From Methanothrix sp. (GTDB lineage Archaea > Halobacteriota > Methanosarcinia > Methanotrichales > Methanotrichaceae), in the NCBI GenBank assembly GCA_028682845.1, contig JAJRAT010000100.1, positions 1 to 5,834 of the forward strand: DNA of 5,834 bases, given 5' to 3'. The notes below the pieces were generated by a model. The model was not told the origin of the DNA, searched no databases, and saw only the letters and a program-made list of their open reading frames with translations. Shown here piece by piece: positions 1-4,757 of this stretch (its first letter is position 1; every line of letters starts with the position of its first letter). Made by a program: the position numbers and the translations under genes.

Positions 1-117
1 CTGCTATCTAAAACTGCTATCTAAAACTGCTATCTAAAACTGCTATCTAAAACTGCTATCTAAAACTGCTATCTAAAACTGCTATCTAAAACTGCTATCT
101 AAAACTGCTATCTAAAA
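1..117. repeat. Tandem array of nine 13-nt repeats (truncated at left edge)
   Basis: The unit ctgctatctaaaa is repeated nine times without a mismatch, starting at positions 1, 14, 27, 40, 53, 66, 79, 92 and 105. The array begins at the window edge, so the true copy number is unknown. Each unit carries TAA on the plus strand and TAG on the minus strand. Because 13 is not a multiple of three, stops fall in all six frames, so the array is non-coding. There are no unique spacers, so it is not CRISPR. It lies downstream of the tRNA-Ile gene on the opposite side from its promoter. Confidence 0.97.
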
Positions 118-120
118 CGC

Positions 121-141
121 CAATGCTCGCTTCACGCATTG
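121..141. other. Short inverted repeat between repeat array and tRNA terminator
   Basis: caatgc (121-126) and gcattg (136-141) are perfect inverted arms around a 9-nt loop. A six-pair stem is weak and could be chance. It lies just past the T-rich end of the tRNA transcript and might protect a 3' end or help termination. No function is claimed. Confidence 0.3.
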
Positions 142-154
142 AAATAAAAGAAAA
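142..154 (-). terminator. T-rich archaeal terminator of tRNA-Ile
   Basis: On the minus strand the tRNA discriminator base is followed at once by TTTTCTTTTATTT. Runs of T on the non-template strand without a required hairpin are the usual archaeal termination signal. It fixes the tRNA 3' end and shows that CCA must be added after transcription. Confidence 0.7.
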
Positions 155-228
155 TGGGCCCGACGCGATTTGAACGCGTGACCTCACGGTTATCAGCCGT
201 GCGCTCAACCTGGCTAAGCTACGGGCCC
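155..228 (-). tRNA. tRNA-Ile (anticodon GAT)
   Basis: The 74-nt minus-strand sequence folds into a cloverleaf. The seven-pair acceptor stem is GGGCCCG (228-222) with CGGGCCC (162-156), followed by discriminator A at 155. The anticodon stem is CACGG/CCGTG around loop CTGATAA, giving anticodon GAT for isoleucine AUC/AUU codons. The T arm holds TTCAAAT flanked by CGCG pairs. There is no intron at the anticodon and no encoded CCA, as is common in archaea. It stands alone, with its own TATA box upstream and a T-rich terminator downstream, so it is probably transcribed as a single gene. Confidence 0.96.
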
Positions 229-254
229 GGTCCGCACTTTGCATTGATGATCCC

Positions 255-271
255 ATTTATAATTGTTTCCC
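255..271 (-). promoter_or_regulatory. Archaeal promoter (BRE/TATA) of tRNA-Ile
   Basis: On the minus strand the sequence GGGAAACAATTATAAAT combines a purine/A-rich BRE-like element (GGGAAAC) with a TATA box (AATTATAAAT, 264-255). The box centre lies about 30 bases before the mature tRNA 5' end at 228, as expected for archaeal TBP/TFB initiation with a very short 5' leader. Confidence 0.75.
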
Positions 272-575
272 TGCAAAGGCTCTCCGCTGCAAAAGGTCGG
301 TGCTAAAGGTGGGTGCTTTATCGTGAGCAAAAAATGACTGCCGCATTCATTGGCAATTGCTCTGACTGATCCGATGTACCAAAACCGGCCTGCTGAGGAT
401 GGAGGGCAAGGCCATTTTGCCATTCGTTGCGCCTATGCTCTATATTGCGATCGATTGTTCCTTGCAGCATTTCCCTGCGACATTTTCCGGTTTCGTTCCA
501 TGCGGCATTTCCCTGCAGCATTTGGCTCATCTTCCGCCTCGTCAGACCTAAGTTAAAGCATGTCTCTTCGACAAC
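272..575. other. Non-coding spacer between tRNA-Ile and the 128-aa protein gene
   Basis: I find no credible gene here. The two longest open frames (minus strand to 590, plus strand from 350) begin with TTG, lack a Shine-Dalgarno sequence, and read as low-complexity translations of the local repeat. The spacer separates divergent transcription units, with the tRNA promoter at its left and a weak TATA element at its right. Its only visible structure is the degenerate repeat block at 457-527. A lone tttccctgc at 266-274 matches the core of that repeat. Confidence 0.6.
457..527. repeat. Degenerate repeat block with 13-nt period
   Basis: Two 22-nt copies, 457-478 and 495-516, match at 20 of 22 positions and share catttccctgc. 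Within the block, 13-mers at 464, 477, 502 and 515 (gcagcatttccct, gcgacattttccg, gcggcatttccct, gcagcatttggct) agree with the first at 9 to 11 of 13 positions. The middle segment (490-501) is only 12 nt and diverged. This looks like a decayed 13-nt tandem array. Its unit differs from that of the array at 1-117. Confidence 0.6.
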
Positions 576-583
576 CTTAAATC
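576..583 (+). promoter_or_regulatory. Candidate TATA box for the 128-aa protein gene
   Basis: cttaaatc is TATA-like and would place initiation near position 605. The mRNA would then be almost leaderless if translation starts at GTG 608, or have a 12-nt leader if it starts at ATG 617. The match is weak. A second A/T element, gttaaag (552-558), would give a longer leader. Confidence 0.35.
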
Positions 584-607
584 GGTGCAATAAGGATTTA
601 GGAAGCA

Positions 608-994
608 GTGAATTATATGGACACCCCCCAAAAAGAAAATAAAGAGGATTTGACTGGCCTCTACGACCTGGCCATTCCCTTGAGCATGCCTGTCTCCGTG
701 ATCGGCGAGCTGGTTGAGAAGTTCGATCTGGATCTTTTAAGGAGGAACGGCAAGATGGACATGACCGGCGAAGTGATGGACAGAGAGATCCTGGTTTTGA
801 GGGGCGACCTGGAGACTGTCAAGGCTGCCGAGAAGTACATGTTCGAGGCCCTGGACAGAAAAATAGCGGATTGGGGCAAGAAAGACCGGGAAGAGAAATA
901 CAAGAAATATTATGAGGAGCAGGCCCAGGCCAGGATGAAAGAGCTGAAGGACAATCCGGAAGCTTCAACCAATTGGGATCTGACGGCCACGTAG
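608..994 (+). CDS. Unrecognised charged protein, 128 aa
   Basis: I cannot assign a family. From predicted pattern only, residues 18-28 could be a strand, 29-46 a helix (VSVIGELVEKFDLDLLRR), 48-69 one or two strands ending ILVLRGD, and 70-118 a long charged helix rich in K, E, Y and Q. This would suit a small ferredoxin-like alpha/beta domain with a helical or coiled-coil tail. There is no signal peptide, membrane segment or metal-binding cysteine; the protein has no cysteine at all. The start may be GTG 608 (aagga 11 nt upstream) or ATG 617 (ggaag 11 nt upstream); both are acceptable. It ends with tandem TAG TAG, 32 bases before the convergent queD stop. Regular codon use and the clear helix pattern make it a likely real gene. 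The role is unknown. Confidence 0.8.
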   Translation: MNYMDTPQKENKEDLTGLYDLAIPLSMPVSVIGELVEKFDLDLLRRNGKMDMTGEVMDREILVLRGDLETVKAAEKYMFEALDRKIADWGKKDREEKYKKYYEEQAQARMKELKDNPEASTNWDLTAT

Positions 995-1026
995 TAGCGG
1001 CGTCCGTCAAATCTTAATCAAATATT

Positions 1027-1374
1027 TCAGTCGATCATAACCCACTTGTTCTTTCCTTCCCAAAGCTTCAGGGAGACCAGACGGACAGGTGTGCCCGAAA
1101 GATCCTTTTTCAGCCGCTCACATATCCATTCGGCAATTCTTTCCGCGGTGGGGATCGGCAAGAGGTCGTTCAAGCAGCGGTGGTCCAGATCCTCCAATGC
1201 CCCGGCCAGGACCCGCTTGAGCTGGTAGAAGTCCATGACGAATCCATCCGCACCGACATCGCCTTCTACTATCATCTCCACCTGGTAGGTGTGGCCGTGC
1301 AAGTTGGCGCATTTTCCCTGGTAGCCGGGCAGGCTGTGCGCGGCATCGAACTCAGTCGTCAATCCGAGCTTCAT
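1027..1374 (-). CDS. queD: 6-carboxytetrahydropterin synthase (QueD / 6-pyruvoyl-tetrahydropterin synthase family)
   Basis: A 115-aa T-fold enzyme, the normal length for a compact QueD. Seen in the sequence: zinc-ligand histidines His13 (AAHSL), His26 and His28 in CANLHGH, with the catalytic Cys22 spaced C-x3-HGH as in QueD; the Asp64-His65 pair (DLDHRCLND) completing the family's Cys/Asp/His triad; PTAE at 75-78; and Glu106 (KLWEG), which anchors the pterin ring. The family converts 7,8-dihydroneopterin triphosphate to 6-carboxytetrahydropterin on the way to preQ0, which archaea use for archaeosine in tRNA. A broader pterin-synthase role, such as supplying tetrahydromethanopterin precursors, cannot be excluded from sequence alone. 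The ATG overlaps the stop of the upstream RHH gene (ATGA) and has GGGAGGG 7 nt upstream, so the two are translationally coupled. No queC or queE is visible in the window. Confidence 0.93.
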   Translation of the reverse strand: MKLGLTTEFDAAHSLPGYQGKCANLHGHTYQVEMIVEGDVGADGFVMDFYQLKRVLAGALEDLDHRCLNDLLPIPTAERIAEWICERLKKDLSGTPVRLVSLKLWEGKNKWVMID

Positions 1375-1541
1375 TCCTGCGCCCTCCCGTGCCGCCGATC
1401 GATCTCATCCAACTGATCGAGCATCTTTCGTAGAGCCGTTCGCACGGCATCAGAGAAGCTCACGAACTTCTTTCCATCGCCGACGTGAGCATTGACGTCA
1501 TCGACGATATGCTGAGGTATATCTACTGTAACTTTGGGCAT
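1371..1541 (-). CDS. Small ribbon-helix-helix (CopG/Arc-type) regulator, 56 aa
   Basis: A 56-codon frame starts MPKVTVDIP and ends GRAQE. It has the RHH layout: an N-terminal strand with alternating residues (PKVTVDIP, 2-9), helix 1 (10-20), a turn with GDGKKF, then helix 2 around SFSDAVRTALRKMLDQLDE (29-47). The S-x-S-D-A-x-R pattern is typical of archaeal RHH proteins. Such proteins dimerise and bind operators with the strand pair. The start is supported by an AGAGGA-type ribosome site 5-7 nt upstream and a TATA box about 40 bases upstream. Its TGA overlaps the queD ATG, so it is the first gene of a two-gene operon. It probably regulates its own operon, though this is inference; a solitary antitoxin-like role is possible, but no toxin gene is adjacent. 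Confidence 0.85.
   Translation of the reverse strand: MPKVTVDIPQHIVDDVNAHVGDGKKFVSFSDAVRTALRKMLDQLDEIDRRHGRAQE
1382..1388 (-). promoter_or_regulatory. Ribosome binding site of queD inside the RHH gene
   Basis: Minus-strand GGGAGGG lies 7 nt before the queD ATG and within the last codons of the RHH reading frame. It fixes the queD start at 1374 and allows reinitiation across the ATGA overlap. Confidence 0.7.
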
Positions 1542-1577
1542 GCATTCCTCTGGTATGGCTGGAGGAATGGCCGGGCC

Positions 1578-1587
1578 ATATTAAATA
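1578..1587 (-). promoter_or_regulatory. TATA box of the RHH-queD operon
   Basis: Minus-strand TATTTAATAT resembles the archaeal TTTAWATA consensus. Its centre is about 42 bases before the RHH ATG, giving a predicted transcript start near 1556 and a leader of about 15 nt that just contains the ribosome site at 1546-1551. A second AT-rich element (CATAAAAAG) lies immediately upstream and could be the BRE or an alternative box. Confidence 0.6.
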
Positions 1588-1595
1588 GCTTTTTA

Positions 1596-1619
1596 TGCTC
1601 TGATTTGTGCTCCGATTTG
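1596..1619. repeat. Tandem 12-nt boxes upstream of the RHH promoter (candidate operator)
   Basis: tgctctgatttg (1596-1607) and tgctccgatttg (1608-1619) are head-to-tail copies differing at one base. A weaker third copy (tgttctcatcca) follows at 1620-1631. On the operon's strand they read CAAATCnGAGCA and sit just upstream of the TATA/BRE region, where a bound protein would affect TBP/TFB recruitment. RHH regulators often bind tandem short boxes, so autoregulation is a reasonable inference. They could also be a chance duplication. Confidence 0.5.
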
Positions 1620-1708
1620 TGTTCTCATCCATGCGCAAAATCTCGCTCGGTCACGGCTTTCCAAGCATCGCACGTGCCCGTTTTTTCGCGCGCTGAAATT
1701 TTTTTATC

Positions 1709-2512
1709 TTATTCTTCACGGGCAAGATCGGCAGGGGCTCCGGCCAGGGTGACGAGGGCCTTTGCCTCCATGAAATGCAGCTTTGCCGGCACCAACAGGA
1801 TGTGCAGCGGCCCGCCGAAGTCGTGGCTCTTCAGGCCTGTGAGCCGGTCCGCCCTCACGGCAGCATCGGGAGAACCGGCACGGGCAATGCCCACGCCCAA
1901 TTGGTCATCCAGGATGTGCTCGCCTGCATTGTCCTGCATTTCCAGAAGGAGCGTCGCTCCTTCGTTGACGGTCATGAACCGCTCGCCACAGTCTATGCAC
2001 TGGATGTCCAGGAAGAGCATGGTATGCAAATTGCGTGCCAGGTTCTCTTTCAATACCAGGTAGGGCGTCTCGGGGATGATGCGCTTCCCTCTGGAAATGT
2101 AGGGAAAAGGAATGGTGGTCGACCTGCCGAAGCGATAATTTTGCAGGCCGCACAGGCCCGAGACGGCGGTGACGATGGATGAAGAATGAATGAGCGCAGT
2201 CTTTATGCCCAATTCGGCTGCCCGCAGCCGCAGGTCGAGGTGAGTCGTCGAAACCATCGCATCCCCGCCCACCAGGAAGGCCACGTCCTTATTGCGGGCT
2301 TCTTCCAGCCATGCCGGCTCGCCCTCCACGTCGGTGCGGGAGAGAAGATGGATCCTCTTGCCGTAAAGTTCCTCCAGCTTTTCTATTGATGCACCCATCA
2401 GCCGCGAGGTGTAAAACTCGGCATAAATCCTGTCGGCAGCACGAACGGCATCCAGGCCCTTGACGGAGATGTCGCGCTCGTCGTAAAGGCCAAGACCGAT
2501 GAAGATAAGCAT
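1709..2512 (-). CDS. dphB: Diphthine synthase (diphthamide biosynthesis methyltransferase)
   Basis: A 267-aa protein, full length for archaeal DphB. This SAM-dependent enzyme of the tetrapyrrole-methylase fold methylates the 3-amino-3-carboxypropyl-histidine of elongation factor 2 to give diphthine, the second step to diphthamide. Diagnostic blocks: [11 protein letters not shown] (6-16), AEFYTS (31-36), [13 protein letters not shown] with following DLRLRA (79-98; the glycine-rich SAM-binding segment), IHSSSI (108-113), [15 protein letters not shown] (123-137), [15 protein letters not shown] and GIARAGS near the C-terminal domain. Many homologues have Pro where this one has Ala85; I recall a non-proline residue there in Methanosarcina too, so this is probably not a defect. 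The start MLIFIGLG matches the family N-terminus; the ribosome site (AAGGGG) is weak. It is divergent from mcrC, with a 167-base gap to the RHH gene downstream and no obvious terminator between. Confidence 0.96.
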   Translation of the reverse strand: MLIFIGLGLYDERDISVKGLDAVRAADRIYAEFYTSRLMGASIEKLEELYGKRIHLLSRTDVEGEPAWLEEARNKDVAFLVGGDAMVSTTHLDLRLRAAELGIKTALIHSSSIVTAVSGLCGLQNYRFGRSTTIPFPYISRGKRIIPETPYLVLKENLARNLHTMLFLDIQCIDCGERFMTVNEGATLLLEMQDNAGEHILDDQLGVGIARAGSPDAAVRADRLTGLKSHDFGGPLHILLVPAKLHFMEAKALVTLAGAPADLAREE

Positions 2513-2535
2513 AGTTTCCCCTTCGCCCCACCCGG

Positions 2536-2545
2536 CTTAAAAACG
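2536..2545 (-). promoter_or_regulatory. Candidate TATA box of dphB
   Basis: Minus-strand GTTTTTAAGC is centred about 28 bases before the dphB ATG. If used, the transcript would be leaderless or nearly so, which fits the poor Shine-Dalgarno match at this start. Confidence 0.45.
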
Positions 2546-2557
2546 CTCTCTCTTCGA

Positions 2558-2646
2558 GATGTACATCCAATGCACCTCGCAATTTCCATTGCTCAAATTC
2601 TACGCTCAATTTCAATGTACCTGAAATCCAATGCACTCGATTTTCC
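2558..2646. promoter_or_regulatory. Palindrome and direct repeats in the dphB-mcrC divergent spacer
   Basis: gatgtacatc (2558-2567) is a perfect 10-bp palindrome. atccaatgcac occurs at 2565-2575 and again at 2626-2636, 61 bases apart, each followed by a similar ctcg..ttcc stretch. Between them gctcaaattc (2591-2600) and gctcaatttc (2604-2613) repeat at a 13-nt offset. atgtac recurs at 2615-2620. The cluster lies between the two divergent promoters and is a plausible operator region, but no known motif is recognised. Confidence 0.4.
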
Positions 2647-2695
2647 CGCAGCCGGATCAGATGCCTGCCTTCTCCCGGCCTGCAGAGTCTTTCGG

Positions 2696-2725
2696 TAAAT
2701 CTATATCCCATCTCACCAGAGTGAT
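2696..2725 (+). promoter_or_regulatory. mcrC promoter and ribosome site
   Basis: taaatctatat (2696-2706) is TATA-like and predicts initiation around 2725-2730. gagtgat (2719-2725) partly matches the archaeal Shine-Dalgarno GGTGAT and ends 4 nt before ATG 2730. Both point to translation from 2730, with a very short leader, and not from the upstream in-frame ATG at 2631. Confidence 0.45.
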
Positions 2726-2729
2726 TGTC

Positions 2730-3392
2730 ATGATTGGCAGGGCAACTCAAGTGGTGGATTGCAGGGAGAGCATGGGGCTGGCCAAGGGCGGCGGCCTGGC
2801 CCAGAGGGGAACGCTCTCCGAGGCTACAAAGCCGGATGTGATCGCCATAGCCATGTCGCCGGGAAGGCGTCATATCACAAAGCCCGTCTGCGAGATGACT
2901 TACGGTCTGCGCCGGGAGGGCATCCAGACCAGCGTTCTCGTCCTGGAGGCGGGAACGGGCGTGCCGGAAAGCTTCCCTCAGGCGTCGCGAGGCTACGGCC
3001 CGACCTTCGGTCTCAACGAGAGGGAGATCGAGCAGGTCGCGCGCCACAAGATTGCCGTCTTCCACCTGGGGAATGTGCGAAGCCACGTCATTCACAAGGT
3101 CAAAGAGATCCTCTCGCAGGTGGACATTCCGGCTGTGGTGGTCGCCCAGTGCCCGATAGATCTGGAGGACTTTGCTCGCGAGGGCATAAAGACAAGAACG
3201 GTTAAGCCGCCGCGCCAGAAGGTCCAGACCAGGGGAGAGGTCGTGGATATCGTCACGGGCATCACGCGCGGAGCAACCTGCACCCGCGTCAAGCTCAACA
3301 CCCTGGCCAAGGTCTTGAACAAACATCTGGCCGAGATCTATGCGCAGGAGGCCAAAGAAGCCGCTGCCGCCGCCAAGAAAAAGAAGAAATAA
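2730..3392 (+). CDS. mcrC: Methyl-coenzyme M reductase operon protein C (McrC)
   Basis: A 220-aa protein of the McrC family. Recognised blocks: an N-terminus of the form MIGxxTxVVDCRE, then GLAKGGGLAQRGT (16-28), AMSPGRRHITKPVCE (41-55), the GIQTSVLVLEAG run (64-75), FGLNEREIEQ, FHLGNVRSHVI (111-121), CPIDLEDFA (141-149), and GEVVDIVTGITRGATC (169-184). Cysteines are at 11, 54, 141 and 184. McrC is part of the complex that activates methyl-coenzyme M reductase, the last enzyme of methanogenesis, in the cytoplasm. The frame is open from ATG 2631, but family similarity begins at residue 34 of that version, and the TATA/ribosome signals also favour 2730. It is not flanked here by mcrB, mcrD, mcrG or mcrA. 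The C-terminus ends in an unusual Ala/Lys run (AAAAAKKKKK). It is too short to be the related methanogenesis marker 7 protein. Confidence 0.95.
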   Translation: MIGRATQVVDCRESMGLAKGGGLAQRGTLSEATKPDVIAIAMSPGRRHITKPVCEMTYGLRREGIQTSVLVLEAGTGVPESFPQASRGYGPTFGLNEREIEQVARHKIAVFHLGNVRSHVIHKVKEILSQVDIPAVVVAQCPIDLEDFAREGIKTRTVKPPRQKVQTRGEVVDIVTGITRGATCTRVKLNTLAKVLNKHLAEIYAQEAKEAAAAAKKKKK

Positions 3393-3407
3393 ATCAGCAA
3401 GCAGTCA

Positions 3408-3449
3408 TTTATTTTTATATTTATGCACTGTTTTCATTTTTATTTTTGT
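3408..3449 (+). terminator. T-rich terminator after mcrC
   Basis: Starting 16 bases past the mcrC stop, the plus strand carries repeated runs of three to five T within about 40 bases, with no strong hairpin. This is the archaeal style of termination. The tttatatt at 3414-3421 inside it could double as a TATA box for apgM. Confidence 0.6.
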
Positions 3450-3459
3450 CTGTGTCTTC

Positions 3460-3483
3460 ATTAATCTCTCGATGAGGATTAAT
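3460..3483 (+). promoter_or_regulatory. Inverted repeat upstream of apgM
   Basis: attaatc (3460-3466) and gattaat (3477-3483) are perfect inverted arms; CTC/GAG inside can extend the stem past a bulged T. It ends 10 bases before the apgM ribosome site ggagg (3494-3498). It could be an operator, or a leader hairpin if transcription starts near 3443. The left arm is itself TATA-like (cattaatc) and could instead set a start near 3488. Confidence 0.4.
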
Positions 3484-3506
3484 ACTATCCCGCGGAGGGG
3501 AAGGCG

Positions 3507-4682
3507 ATGAAGTATGTAGTTCTCCTGGGCGACGGAATGGCCGATCGGCCCATTTCGGCTTTGCAGGGCAGGACGCCTCTGCAGGCGGCATCGATCCCGA
3601 ACATGGACATGCTGGCAAGGCAGGGCCGCTCGGGTCTTGCCAGAACGGTTCCGGACGGCTTTCCGCCCGGAAGCGATGTGGCCAATCTCTCCGTGATGGG
3701 CTATTTGCCCCAGAAGTACTACACCGGTCGCGCACCCCTGGAGGCTGCGGCGATGGGTGTACGCCTCGGACAGGAGGACATTGCATTTCGCTGCAACTTC
3801 GTGAGCGTTGAGGGCGGCATCATGTCCGACTACAGCGCCGGGCACATCACCTCCGAGGAAGGCAGCGACCTGATCGATGCTCTGAAGCCTCTGATGCCCG
3901 AGCAGCGGCTCTATGCCGGTGTCAGCTACCGCAATTTGCTCGTCCTAAAAGCCGGGGCCAAGGCCGTCTGCACTCCGCCGCACGACATCAGCGACCAGGT
4001 CATCGACGGCCACCTGCCCAGCGGCCCGGATGCCGATCTGCTCATCGAGCTGATGCAGGCCGCAAAGCCGGTTCTGGCAAAGCATCCCGTGAACCTCAAG
4101 CGCATTGCGGAAGGCAAAAAGCCCGCCAACATGATCTGGCTGTGGGGCCAGGGGCCGAGGCCCGCCATGCCCACTTTCCAGGAGCTGTACGGCCTCAAGG
4201 GCGCGATGATCTCCGCTGTCGATCTGCTCAGGGGCATTGGAAAATATGCCGGTCTGGAGGTCGTCGAGGTTCCCGGCGCGACGGGAAACATCGACACCAA
4301 CTACGAAGGAAAGGTCGAAGCGGCTCTGTCGGCCTTGAATACCCTGGACTTCGTCTACCTGCATGTCGAGGCCCCGGATGAGGCCGGCCACGAAGGAAAA
4401 ATGGATGAGAAGATCAGGGCCATAGAACTCTTCGATGAGCGAGTGGTCGGCCCGGTGATCGAGGGCATGCGCCGCCGGGGCGAGGACTGGCGCGTGCTGC
4501 TGCTGCCCGACCACGCCACGCCCATTGCCATCAAGACGCACAGCCGCGAGCCGGTGCCCTTTGCCATGATGGGAAAGGGAATCGAGCCGGACGGGGCGGG
4601 CGCATTTAATGAGGACGAGGCGAAAAGGGGCGGATTTGGGCTGGTGGAGGCGACGAAGCTGATCGGGATGATGGCGAGATAG
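3507..4682 (+). CDS. apgM: Cofactor-independent phosphoglycerate mutase family protein (archaeal type; possible homoserine kinase subgroup)
   Basis: A 391-aa alkaline-phosphatase-superfamily enzyme, full length. Metal and catalytic residues are in place: Asp9 in GDGMAD, the phospho-acceptor Ser56 in GSDVAN, Asp291 and His295 in EAPDEAGHEG, Asp335-His336 in LLPDHATP and His345 in THSREPVPF. Other blocks are YYTGRAPLEAAAMG (71-84), SDYSAGHI (107-114), PVNLKRIAEGKKPAN (194-208), IWLWGQG (210-216) and VPGATGNIDTNYEGK (255-269). The family interconverts 2- and 3-phosphoglycerate. However, GSDVAN with WLWGQG and TPPHDIS are features I associate with the subgroup proposed to be homoserine kinase, because in bacteria it sits near threonine genes. 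Canonical archaeal PGAMs have GSDTAH instead. ATG 3507 has a strong GGAGGGG 6-8 nt upstream. It lies 114 bases downstream of mcrC on the same strand, across a T-rich terminator, so it is probably a separate unit. Confidence 0.93.
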   Translation: MKYVVLLGDGMADRPISALQGRTPLQAASIPNMDMLARQGRSGLARTVPDGFPPGSDVANLSVMGYLPQKYYTGRAPLEAAAMGVRLGQEDIAFRCNFVSVEGGIMSDYSAGHITSEEGSDLIDALKPLMPEQRLYAGVSYRNLLVLKAGAKAVCTPPHDISDQVIDGHLPSGPDADLLIELMQAAKPVLAKHPVNLKRIAEGKKPANMIWLWGQGPRPAMPTFQELYGLKGAMISAVDLLRGIGKYAGLEVVEVPGATGNIDTNYEGKVEAALSALNTLDFVYLHVEAPDEAGHEGKMDEKIRAIELFDERVVGPVIEGMRRRGEDWRVLLLPDHATPIAIKTHSREPVPFAMMGKGIEPDGAGAFNEDEAKRGGFGLVEATKLIGMMAR

Positions 4683-4699
4683 GCTCCGAGGTTCATTGG

Positions 4700-4725
4700 T
4701 CTGGATCTTTGATCTGGATCGCTGA
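4700..4725. repeat. Two 13-nt tandem units in the apgM-methyltransferase spacer
   Basis: tctggatctttga (4700-4712) and tctggatcgctga (4713-4725) match at 11 of 13 positions. A third, poorly matching 13-mer follows (tccgtatcagcct, 4726-4738). The spacer between the convergent stops is 75 bases and has no coding potential. Confidence 0.6.
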
Positions 4726-4741
4726 TCCGTATCAGCCTTTT
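4721..4741 (+). terminator. Hairpin plus T-run after apgM
   Basis: gctgat (4721-4726) and atcagc (4731-4736) pair perfectly around a four-base loop and are followed by cTTTT (4737-4741). This resembles an intrinsic terminator for plus-strand transcripts leaving apgM, 39 bases past its stop. The stem is short and partly overlaps the 13-nt repeat, so it could be incidental. Confidence 0.45.
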
Positions 4742-4757
4742 GACCGTTGTCAGTCCG

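Noticed and set aside
1..117. CRISPR array
   Set aside because: Units are only 13 nt and abut with no spacers, so this is a simple tandem repeat.
155..228. tRNA 3' end as an attachment site of an integrated element
   Set aside because: No second copy of the tRNA 3' segment and no integrase or other mobile gene in the window.
318..590. 90-codon minus-strand open frame in the tRNA spacer
   Set aside because: TTG start without a ribosome site, and the translation repeats with the local DNA repeat. No family resemblance.
1671..1708. Terminator for dphB in the T-rich stretch near 1680-1707
   Set aside because: The T runs are on the plus strand, while dphB is transcribed on the minus strand, so the polarity is wrong.
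1485..2063. 192-codon plus-strand open frame
   Set aside because: Antisense to dphB and to the RHH promoter. Its CSDLCSDLCS stretch is just translation of the 12-nt boxes.
2289..3326. 345-codon minus-strand open frame
   Set aside because: It is antisense to mcrC and runs in another frame through dphB and the promoter spacer. Its protein has an arginine/histidine-rich shadow composition and no recognisable domain.
3405..3845. 146-codon minus-strand open frame over the 5' part of apgM
   Set aside because: Antisense to a clear enzyme, and its tail is translated from the A/T-rich terminator.
3945..4541. 198-codon minus-strand open frame inside apgM
   Set aside because: Shadow of apgM codon bias. 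apgM motifs are intact across the whole interval.
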